From: Paraburkholderia aspalathi
GTDB lineage: Bacteria; Pseudomonadota; Gammaproteobacteria; Burkholderiales; Burkholderiaceae
Assembly (NCBI RefSeq): GCF_900116445.1
Contig: NZ_FPBH01000002.1
Coordinates: 124,001 to 188,000 of the forward strand
Length of the DNA: 64,000 bases
Reading direction: 5' to 3'
Below are positions 8,019 to 15,487 of this stretch, in pieces. A program made the translations under genes and the position numbers. The notes below the pieces were generated by a model. That model ran no database searches, was not told the origin of the DNA, and saw only the letters and a program-made list of their open reading frames with translations. Every line of letters begins with the position of its first letter. Positions within the stretch are counted from its first letter, which is position 1.

Positions 8019-10352
8019 CTACTCACCGGCAGGCCAAGGCAACCCCACCACCGACCAATCCAACTCCACCCCAATAACCGACCGCTCAGCGGAAAACTGC
8101 ACAGCCAAAGTAACCGCAACACAAGGCCGCCCACTAGCCAAAGAAAGATAAGGATTACTAGCCACAGCCACCCCAGGCAACAAAACAGCGTTACGAAAAT
8201 AAGGCCGATGATCCCACCTGGCATCCTGCGGATTAGCCACAGGCTGCAACGAAGCCCCATCACCACTCCCCGCGGGCCCGCGCACTTCATGCCCAATCTG
8301 CCGCCCCGAATCATCAAGAACAAAGCAACTGATACACCGCTCAAACGTAGCCAGAAAAGCAAACGCCTCACCAACGGAAACACCGGCAATCAAAGCATCG
8401 GCAGCCCGCCTCAAAGCAGCCCGATAAGGCTCAACCTCCGACTCAAACATCGCATACTGATGGGCCCTCCCCTGGGCGATCACATCGAACGCATCATCGA
8501 TTCGCCTATGCACCGAATCAGGCGGCACAATCTCAGCCGCCGGCCGCCCAAGCAAAAATCCTTGCGCAAAATCCACATTCGACTCCACAGCAAGAATCAA
8601 TTCCTCCGTGGTTTCCACGCCCTCAACAACAACCAGCATCCCCGCCAGGTGTAACAAAGAAACGAGCTTCGGCAAGATCGGCTGCTCGGTGCCATGACCC
8701 GTCGCGCGAATCAACTCGCCATCGAGCTTTACAAGATCCGGCCGAATCCGCAGCAACCGGTCGAGGTTCGACTGCCCCGCACCGAAATCGTCGACGGCGA
8801 TCAGAAAGCCATGCTCACGGTACAAAGCCGCCACCCGCGACATGTCGTCGACGCTGCCACCATGCGATTCGAGAATCTCGAGAACCACCCGCTCAGGTTC
8901 GAGTCCCACCGCCCGCACGATCCTGGCGAGCTGGTCCGCATAGCCCTCGGCGATAAACGTCGCAGGCAGAATATTCAAGAATAGCCAGGCATCGCTCGGC
9001 AGCGACTTGCGCGCGTTGGCCAGATGCACGGCATGGCTCGCGCGATCGAGCGCGCCTTCGTCGCTGGAGGGCTTCGGCGCGAACAACACGACGGGCGGCA
9101 CCAGCGTGCCGTCGTCCTGCTCTCCTCGCAGCAAGGCCTCGAATCCCACCTGCTTCTGATGCGACAAACTGTAGAGCGGCTGGAAGTGCGAGGTCAGGGA
9201 GTACTCGTCCCAGCGATGCCGCGGCACCAGCGCCCCGTCCTCCGCGAACACATCGCCGGCGAGCATCTGCAGCGGTTCGATCGGCAACGCGCGTTCGGCG
9301 CACACGCGGTTTCTGCCCGAATGCTTGGCGCGCAGCAAGGCTTCGTCGGCGCGATCGAGCAACACCATGATGTTTTCGCCGCTCCGGTGTTGAGCCACGC
9401 CGAAGCTCGCGGTCAGATGGCCGTCCGGGCGCTCGAGCGCGGCAATCGCGGCGCGCAGGCGCTCGGCCAGCGCCAGTGCGCCGGTCAGGCCGTCACGCAG
9501 CAGCACGGCAAACTCCTCGCCGCCGATCCGGCTCACACTGTCGTCCGCGGAGGTCTCCTCCATCAACACCTGGGCGACCTGGTACAACGCATGGTCGCCG
9601 ACTGCATGGCCAAAGCGGTCGTTCAGCGATTTGAAACTGTCGATGTCGAGAAAAATCGCGCTGACCCGCGCCTCGGGCGTCATGGTTTCGAGGCGGCGCT
9701 CGGCCTGCTTCACGAATGCACGGCGGTTTTGCAGGCCGGTCAGCGGATCGGTCGCGGCGAGCTGCGCCAGTTGGCTCTCGAGCAGAAAGTGGTTACGCCG
9801 GAACCGGTAGAAGCCGAAGTGAAACACAACGGAAGTCGGCACACCGATCGCCAGGATCCACATCCACACGACGATGTCGACGTCATGCGTGCGCGGCCCG
9901 CCGAACAGCAAGGCAAACGCCGCCCCATAGAAGAGCGCGCTGCCGACGAAGAAATGCAGCGGCGTGAGCCACAACGGCGCAGCGCAGACGGGGATCACCA
10001 CCATGGCCGGCAAGACCCACAACAACGGCTGCTCGACGCCGGAGACGTTCAGCGCGAGACCAACCACCAGCACAAGAGAGTAAGCGACACCGATTGCACC
10101 GAAGGTCCAGGTCGAGCCGGTGCGTGGAATCGCCATCACCAGCGAGGCGAGCACCAGCGCACAGGCAAGCCGGTAGCCAAGCGGCGTTGCCGGCCCGTTG
10201 ACCATGTTGCGCGCCCCCACGAGACACAGGAACGCGACAACCGTAAATGCCATCGTCACCGTCGAAAGGGGACGCTGGTGTTCCAACGATCGTCGATGGA
10301 AGCGATCGCGCAAACCGGAATCGGACAGTGGCTTCGTTGAGGTGGAAAGCAT
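8019..10352 (-). CDS. Membrane-anchored GGDEF-EAL protein with C-terminal sensor-like domain
   Basis: 777 residues from the ATG at 10352; an upstream in-frame ATG at 10403 would add 17 residues. Order: several hydrophobic helices (about residues 30-180), GGDEF domain with GGEEF at 277-281, EAL domain with EALLR at about 405, then a C-terminal domain of about 130 residues resembling a small-molecule sensor. The GGEEF site is intact, but the I-site RxxD is replaced by S-A-D-D. EAL residues are present (EALLR, EILE, DDFGAG, EGVE). Both c-di-GMP synthesis and breakdown are thus possible. It sits beside the cellulose operon, whose BcsA has a PilZ domain. Confidence 0.88.
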   Translation of the reverse strand: MLSTSTKPLSDSGLRDRFHRRSLEHQRPLSTVTMAFTVVAFLCLVGARNMVNGPATPLGYRLACALVLASLVMAIPRTGSTWTFGAIGVAYSLVLVVGLALNVSGVEQPLLWVLPAMVVIPVCAAPLWLTPLHFFVGSALFYGAAFALLFGGPRTHDVDIVVWMWILAIGVPTSVVFHFGFYRFRRNHFLLESQLAQLAATDPLTGLQNRRAFVKQAERRLETMTPEARVSAIFLDIDSFKSLNDRFGHAVGDHALYQVAQVLMEETSADDSVSRIGGEEFAVLLRDGLTGALALAERLRAAIAALERPDGHLTASFGVAQHRSGENIMVLLDRADEALLRAKHSGRNRVCAERALPIEPLQMLAGDVFAEDGALVPRHRWDEYSLTSHFQPLYSLSHQKQVGFEALLRGEQDDGTLVPPVVLFAPKPSSDEGALDRASHAVHLANARKSLPSDAWLFLNILPATFIAEGYADQLARIVRAVGLEPERVVLEILESHGGSVDDMSRVAALYREHGFLIAVDDFGAGQSNLDRLLRIRPDLVKLDGELIRATGHGTEQPILPKLVSLLHLAGMLVVVEGVETTEELILAVESNVDFAQGFLLGRPAAEIVPPDSVHRRIDDAFDVIAQGRAHQYAMFESEVEPYRAALRRAADALIAGVSVGEAFAFLATFERCISCFVLDDSGRQIGHEVRGPAGSGDGASLQPVANPQDARWDHRPYFRNAVLLPGVAVASNPYLSLASGRPCVAVTLAVQFSAERSVIGVELDWSVVGLPWPAGE

Positions 10353-10955
10353 ATTGATAGATATCAGGCTGGCTCCGGTTACTCTACCGATGTATAACGG
10401 CAACCGTCTGACAAATATTTATGCCCCGCCCGTAAATAGAATTCCCCCCGCCCCGCTCAGGCAGGGCTACGCCGCCATCACGCGACACGAGAGATGCCCC
10501 GCGCATAACAGCACCGCCGTTAGCACGAGGGACTCGCCACCCTTTCGACGGCCAATACCTGGCTCATTTCGCGCAACCCAACTCAAACCGTTGCATTTAG
10601 CACGAAACCAAAAAGCTAAAAGATCGGCGCAATCGACCGTTAATAAAATTATTGAAAACAGCTTAGCGACGGACATCCTCAGTGGAGAAGCGAACAAGGC
10701 AATTCCGGCAGCAAAAATTACGTGGCGGACAAGCATCTGCAGCAATCGTTTGCGCGTATAAAGCAGACGAATGTAAAGTGGCTAAAAGTTAATGTCTTAA
10801 GTAGACTCCTCCGAAGTGTGGCGGATAGAGCAGACGAACTCGGTAAAAGTAACCTAAGACGCGTGCAACGCGCGCCTTCCCGTAACACTTTCAGTTATTC
10901 GGCCGTCGGCACCCGTTTTGTACGCGGTTTGAGCAGCGGCTATTTCCCGGAAAAC
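10353..10955. other. Intergenic region between the GGDEF-EAL gene and bcsD
   Basis: About 600 bp, richer in A+T than its surroundings between 10590 and 10800. It should hold divergent promoters. I do not find a convincing -35/-10 pair. Open frames on both strands here have no recognisable features. Confidence 0.5.
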
Positions 10956-11411
10956 ATGGTCCAAATTCTCGATTACCTGCTGGAACGCCAAATCTCGCCA
11001 CAATGGCGCGGCATGCTGACCGCACTCGCGACAGAGTTCGAAGCGCAGATCGGTCGCGACGAACTGCGCCAACTGATGTACCGGGTCGGTTGCCGGTTTG
11101 CGGCGGCGCATCAATTGCCGGCGTGCGGGTCCACCGCCGAGCTCGCTCAGGCGTTGAATCTGTACTGGCATGACATGGATTGGGGCTACGTCGAACTGTC
11201 CGACGAAGCAGACGCGCTGCGCATCGTTCATTACTGTGCGCCGCTGCAGGCATTCGGCAGCGCGGCGCTCGCGTGGACCCCGGCGTTTCTCGAAGGCGTC
11301 TATCAGACGTGGTTGAGCGCGTTGGGCGCGCAGGGCCTTTCGGTAGCGCAAACGAGCGCGTACGGCACGGACACCTCGATCGAGTTCCGGCTGGGGCGGC
11401 ATTCTGTTTGA
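10956..11411 (+). CDS. bcsD: Cellulose synthase accessory subunit BcsD
   Basis: 151 residues from the ATG of MVQILDYLLE, which matches the usual 150-156 residues. The frame is open further upstream (a GTG at 10722 would give 229 residues), but that part shows no family similarity. Recognisable core: SPQWRGML, GRDELRQLMYRVG, WGYVEL and RIVHYCAP. BcsD forms periplasmic barrels that help align cellulose chains in acetobacteria. It is the first gene of the bcs operon here. Start choice is moderately certain. Confidence 0.8.
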   Translation: MVQILDYLLERQISPQWRGMLTALATEFEAQIGRDELRQLMYRVGCRFAAAHQLPACGSTAELAQALNLYWHDMDWGYVELSDEADALRIVHYCAPLQAFGSAALAWTPAFLEGVYQTWLSALGAQGLSVAQTSAYGTDTSIEFRLGRHSV

Positions 11412-11412
11412 G

Positions 11413-11470
11413 CGGTCCGGGTAGCAAACCAGGTAAGCGAGCCAGGTAAGCGAGCCAGGCGAGCGGACCG
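11413..11470 (+). repeat. Tandem 13-bp repeat inside an inverted repeat, bcsD-bcsP gap
   Basis: CGGTCCG (11413-11419) pairs with CGGACCG (11464-11470). Between them CCAGGTAAGCGAG occurs at 11429-11441 and 11442-11454, with a partial third copy at 11455-11463. It begins just after the bcsD stop. Confidence 0.8.
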
Positions 11471-11508
11471 ATCGGGGCAACGCAAGTCATTAAAAAGTCG
11501 GCGGCACT

Positions 11509-12498
11509 ATGAGTTCATCTAGCGACATCGAAAAACTATTCGACCATTTTGGCGGCGACGCCAGCGCGTACCAGGAAATCGGCCGCGAAAACGAAGCGCG
11601 TTCGGCGCGCACGCGTTGGCCGCTGCTGGTGACGCTGGATCTGACACAGCCGGCGATTCCCGCGATCGGGCAACGCCGCGAGGTTGCTGGCGAGGCATTG
11701 GCGCAAGAAGCGGCGCCGGAAGTCGATCGTCAGGACACAACGCCAAAAGACGCCGCCTCGGTCACACGCGCGAAGGCGCCGCTGTTTACCCGCTCGCATC
11801 GACGGGACATTCCGCCGGTCGCCGTCGCCGCTCAGCCTGGCGCGCCGCGCGGCGCTTCGCGTTTCGGCGCGTTCGAAACGAAGGGTGACGCTGCCGTACC
11901 GATCGATGCCGTGACGCCAGTGGCCGCACAGCCTGCGGCTGCCGTCGCCAAGGTACAGGTGCCGCCGATTGCGACCGCACCTATTCCCCCTGTCATGCCA
12001 GCTGTAAGTATTCCGCCCGTGGCTCAGTTCCGCACGCCGGCCATGCCTGTAGCGCAACCTACGGCGAGCATGCCGTCAGCAGCGGTGATGCCGCGCGCCG
12101 AGATCCCTGCCCTCACGCCGCGCAGCACTGCGCCGGCGCCGGTCTCCGCATCCGCGCCGACGTGGGCGCAAGCACCGGCTCCGGTCCCGGCATGGACGCA
12201 AGCTCCCGCCCAGGCGCACACCCCGACGTGGGCACAAGCACCCGCACCCACCTACACGACTGCGCCCGCAGCGCCAAAGCCGCCCGCGTCGATCCTCGGC
12301 AAACTGTTCGCTCCGGTATCCGAACCGACGCCGCCGCAACCCGCCGCGCCCACCGGCGAATCCGCACCGCTGCAATCGGTCTTCGACCGTCTGCGCGGCA
12401 CACCCGCACAAACGGCCCCCGCGCCGGTCCGCGCTCCCAGCGTCGCCGCGCCCGCCCCCTCCAACTCGTGGCTGGTCAACGGCCCTCGTCGCTCATGA
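11509..12498 (+). CDS. bcsP: Cellulose biosynthesis protein BcsP (BcsR-like N-terminus, Pro/Ala-rich tail)
   Basis: 329 residues. Residues 1-45 (SSSDIEKLFDHFGGDASAYQ to TRWPLL) resemble BcsR, including the terminal RWPLL motif. The rest is low-complexity Pro/Ala/Val, with repeated WAQAPAP and WTQAPAQ units around residues 215-250. No membrane segment or signal peptide. BcsR/BcsQ act together in localising the synthase in enterobacteria, and this gene overlaps bcsQ by ATGA, so a role as BcsQ partner is likely. The tail is probably disordered and may bind other components; that is inference. Confidence 0.8.
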   Translation: MSSSSDIEKLFDHFGGDASAYQEIGRENEARSARTRWPLLVTLDLTQPAIPAIGQRREVAGEALAQEAAPEVDRQDTTPKDAASVTRAKAPLFTRSHRRDIPPVAVAAQPGAPRGASRFGAFETKGDAAVPIDAVTPVAAQPAAAVAKVQVPPIATAPIPPVMPAVSIPPVAQFRTPAMPVAQPTASMPSAAVMPRAEIPALTPRSTAPAPVSASAPTWAQAPAPVPAWTQAPAQAHTPTWAQAPAPTYTTAPAAPKPPASILGKLFAPVSEPTPPQPAAPTGESAPLQSVFDRLRGTPAQTAPAPVRAPSVAAPAPSNSWLVNGPRRS

Positions 12499-13283
12499 AA
12501 GTCATTGCGGTCGTGTCCGCCAAAGGCGGGGTCGGTAAAACCACCCTCGCCGCCAATCTCGCTTCCGTGCTGGCCGCCAGCGGCCGCCGCGTGATCGCGC
12601 TCGACCTCGATCCGCAAAACGCGCTGCGTCTGCATTTCGGCGTGCCGCTCGACAGCATCGACGGTTTGTCGCGCGCGACATTGACGGGCGATCCGTGGCA
12701 ATCGGTCATGTTCGACGGCGTAGACGGTGTGACCGTGCTGCCCTACGGCGCCGTGCTCGAAGACGATCGCCGCCGCTTCGAAGCGTATATCGACCAGGAC
12801 CCGAGGTGGCTCGCGCACTCGCTGCAAACGCTGCGGCTCGACGCGTCCGACATCGTCATCATCGATACGCCGCCAGGTTCGTCCGTGTATGTACGCGCTG
12901 CGTTATGCGCGGCGACCTTCACGCTAAACGTAGTGCTCGCCGACGCCGCTTCCTACGCGGCCATTCCGTTGATGGAACGGCTGATTGAAGCGTACGCGGC
13001 GCCGCGCCCCGAGTTCGGCGGCGAAGGTTACGTGGTCAACCAGATCGACCAGTCGCGCCAGTTGACCAAAGACGTCCTCAAGGTCTTGCGCCAGATGCTC
13101 GGCGACAAGCTCTTCCCAGGCGTCATCCATCTTGATGAAGGGGTGAGCGAAGCGCTCGCCTGCGACACCACGCTGATTCACTACGATCCACTCAGCCAGG
13201 CGGCCGCCGATTTTCGTTCGTGCGGCAACTGGCTGATGGCGGCGGTCGATGCGATCGCCGTCTCGCCGAGGAACGTCGCATGA
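12495..13283 (+). CDS. bcsQ: BcsQ, MinD/ParA-type ATPase of cellulose biosynthesis
   Basis: 262 residues starting at the ATG that overlaps the bcsP stop. A deviant Walker A (AKGGVGKTT) lies at residues 9-17, followed by LDLDPQNALRLHFG and IIDTPPGSS (Walker B region). BcsQ is a cytoplasmic ATPase needed for polar localisation and assembly of the cellulose secretion complex. It also overlaps bcsA by ATGA, so bcsP, bcsQ and bcsA are likely translated together. Confidence 0.92.
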   Translation: MKVIAVVSAKGGVGKTTLAANLASVLAASGRRVIALDLDPQNALRLHFGVPLDSIDGLSRATLTGDPWQSVMFDGVDGVTVLPYGAVLEDDRRRFEAYIDQDPRWLAHSLQTLRLDASDIVIIDTPPGSSVYVRAALCAATFTLNVVLADAASYAAIPLMERLIEAYAAPRPEFGGEGYVVNQIDQSRQLTKDVLKVLRQMLGDKLFPGVIHLDEGVSEALACDTTLIHYDPLSQAAADFRSCGNWLMAAVDAIAVSPRNVA

Positions 13284-15484
13284 GTACGCCCCAGTCGCAG
13301 GACATCGAGGCCGGCGAACCGTCGCGGCTCGAACGCATCGTCGACGCGCGCTTCTGGAACAGCCGGATCGTGACCGGTCTGGTCACGCTGTTCGCGCTGA
13401 TGATGCTGTACTTCGTCTTCACGGTGCCGCTCGCGTTCTACGAGCAACTGACGTTCGCGACCTGCTGCTTCGTCACCGCGCTGCTGTTCCGCCGCCTGCA
13501 AGGCCGTTACGCGACGATGGTGATGATCATGCTCTCGGTGGTCACGTCGGGCCGCTATATGTACTGGCGGCTCACTTCGACGACTTACTGGGAACATCCG
13601 CTCGACGCCGCATGGGGCCTGCTGCTGGTGTCGGCCGAAGTCTATTCGACCGTCGTGCTGATGCTCGGCTACTTCCAGACCGCCTGGCCGCTCAAGCGCA
13701 CGCCGATGCCGCTGCCCGCCTCGCGCGACCTGTGGCCGACCGTCGACGTCTTCATCCCGACCTACAACGAGCCGCTCGCGGTGGTGAAGCCGACCATCTA
13801 CGCCGCGCTCGCGCTCGACTATCCGGCCGACAAGATCGCGATCCATGTGCTCGACGACGGCCGCCGTCCCGAGTTCAAGGCTTTCTGCGAGGAAGTCGGC
13901 GTCAACTGGACGATCCGCACGCACAACCGCCACGCGAAGGCCGGCAACATCAATGAAGCCCTGAAGATCACTCAGGGCGAGTACCTCGCGATCTTCGACT
14001 GCGATCACATTCCGACCCGCTCGTTCCTGCAGATCGGCCTCGGTTGGTTCCTGCGCGACAAGCTGCTGTCGATGCTGCAAACGCCGCACCACTTCTTCTC
14101 CGCTGATCCGTTCGAACGCAATCTCGGCACCTTCCGCAAAGTGCCGAACGAAGGCGAACTGTTTTACGGCCTCGTGCAGGACGGCAACGATCTGTGGAAC
14201 GCGACCTTCTTCTGCGGCTCGTGCGCGTTGCTGCGCCGGACCATGGTCGAAGAGATCGGCGGCATCGCGGTCGAAACGGTGACCGAAGACGCGCACACCG
14301 CGTTGAAGCTGCACCGCCTCGGCTACACCACCGCCTATCTGGCGATCCCGCAGGCAGCAGGTCTCGCCACCGAAAGTCTGTCCGGCCACATCGGCCAGCG
14401 GATTCGCTGGGCGCGGGGCATGACGCAGATTTTCCGGATCGACAATCCACTCACCGGCAAGGGCCTGAAAATCGGCCAGCGGCTCTGTTATCTGAACGCG
14501 ATGATGCACTTCTTCTACGGCATCCCGCGTCTGGTGTTTCTCACGGCGCCGCTGTCGTATCTGTTCTTCGGCGCGCACGTGATCGAGGCCGCCGCCAGCA
14601 CGATCGCGATCTACGCACTGCCGCACATGATGCATGCGAGCATCACCAACTCGCGGATGCAGCGCTCGTTCCGCCATTCGTTCTGGGCCGAAGTTTACGA
14701 ATCGGTGCTGGCGTCGTACATTACCGCCCCGACGCTGCTCGCGCTGATCAACCCGAAGCTCGGCAAGTTCAACGTGACGGCCAAGGGCGGTCAGATCGAA
14801 AAGAACTACTTCGACTGGGCGATCTCGCGGCCGTATCTGTTTCTGCTGTTGCTGAACCTGATCGGCTTCGTGGTCGGCATCGTGCATATCTATCTGAACT
14901 GGCACACTCGCAGCGTGGTGCAGACGACCATCCTGAACTTGGGCTGGACCACCTACAACATGCTGATTCTCGGCGCGAGCGTGGCCGCGGCCAGCGAGCG
15001 CCGGCAGATTCGCGCGGTGCACCGCGTGGCGATGACCATGCCCGTGATGCTGAAGTTCTCGACCGGCCGCACGCTCGCCTGCGAGACCATCGACTACTCG
15101 GAAGGCGGCGTCGGCGTGGCGCTGCCGGCCAAGATCGAAGTGCCGATGCACGAAAGCGTGACCGTATCGCTGTTTCGCGGCGACGAGGAATACGCCTTCC
15201 CCGCCACCGTCGGTTTCACGGAGCCGGGCCGCGTGGGCCTGCGCTTCTCGGCAATGACGCGCGAACAGGAGTACGAGTTCGTCAAGACCACGTTCGCGCG
15301 CGCCGACGCGTGGACCGGCTGGGCCGAAGGGCGTCAGCAGGACACGCCGCTGCGCGGTCTGACGCATGTGCTGACGGTCGGCGCACGCGGCATCGTGGGG
15401 CTCTTCGAGCATCTCTATGCCGACCTTCGAAGCTCGATGAAAAGCCGTCCGGTGGACGTCAAGAAGCTAAAAACCAAAGACTGA
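13280..15484 (+). CDS. bcsA: Cellulose synthase catalytic subunit BcsA (UDP-forming)
   Basis: 734 residues from the ATG overlapping bcsQ. GT2 glycosyltransferase: PTYNE at about 155, LDDGRRPEF, the DCD motif (IFDCDH), catalytic TED and QRIRW at about 372. N-terminal and central transmembrane helices surround the catalytic loop. A PilZ domain near residue 574 onward has RQIRAVHR and DYSEGG, so activation by c-di-GMP is expected. It polymerises UDP-glucose into beta-1,4-glucan and moves it across the inner membrane. Confidence 0.95.
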   Translation: MSTPQSQDIEAGEPSRLERIVDARFWNSRIVTGLVTLFALMMLYFVFTVPLAFYEQLTFATCCFVTALLFRRLQGRYATMVMIMLSVVTSGRYMYWRLTSTTYWEHPLDAAWGLLLVSAEVYSTVVLMLGYFQTAWPLKRTPMPLPASRDLWPTVDVFIPTYNEPLAVVKPTIYAALALDYPADKIAIHVLDDGRRPEFKAFCEEVGVNWTIRTHNRHAKAGNINEALKITQGEYLAIFDCDHIPTRSFLQIGLGWFLRDKLLSMLQTPHHFFSADPFERNLGTFRKVPNEGELFYGLVQDGNDLWNATFFCGSCALLRRTMVEEIGGIAVETVTEDAHTALKLHRLGYTTAYLAIPQAAGLATESLSGHIGQRIRWARGMTQIFRIDNPLTGKGLKIGQRLCYLNAMMHFFYGIPRLVFLTAPLSYLFFGAHVIEAAASTIAIYALPHMMHASITNSRMQRSFRHSFWAEVYESVLASYITAPTLLALINPKLGKFNVTAKGGQIEKNYFDWAISRPYLFLLLLNLIGFVVGIVHIYLNWHTRSVVQTTILNLGWTTYNMLILGASVAAASERRQIRAVHRVAMTMPVMLKFSTGRTLACETIDYSEGGVGVALPAKIEVPMHESVTVSLFRGDEEYAFPATVGFTEPGRVGLRFSAMTREQEYEFVKTTFARADAWTGWAEGRQQDTPLRGLTHVLTVGARGIVGLFEHLYADLRSSMKSRPVDVKKLKTKD

Positions 15485-15487
15485 TCA

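Noticed and set aside
10467..10745. 92-codon minus-strand frame with hydrophobic stretch before bcsD
   Set aside because: No ribosome site or homologous feature; the hydrophobic part comes from A+T-rich intergenic DNA.
10722..10955. GTG-initiated N-terminal extension of BcsD
   Set aside because: Would add about 78 residues not seen in BcsD; the internal ATG gives the normal length.
13181..15412. 743-codon open frame opposite bcsA
   Set aside because: Composition (Arg, His, Gln, Asp) is that of an antisense frame, while bcsA has every expected motif.
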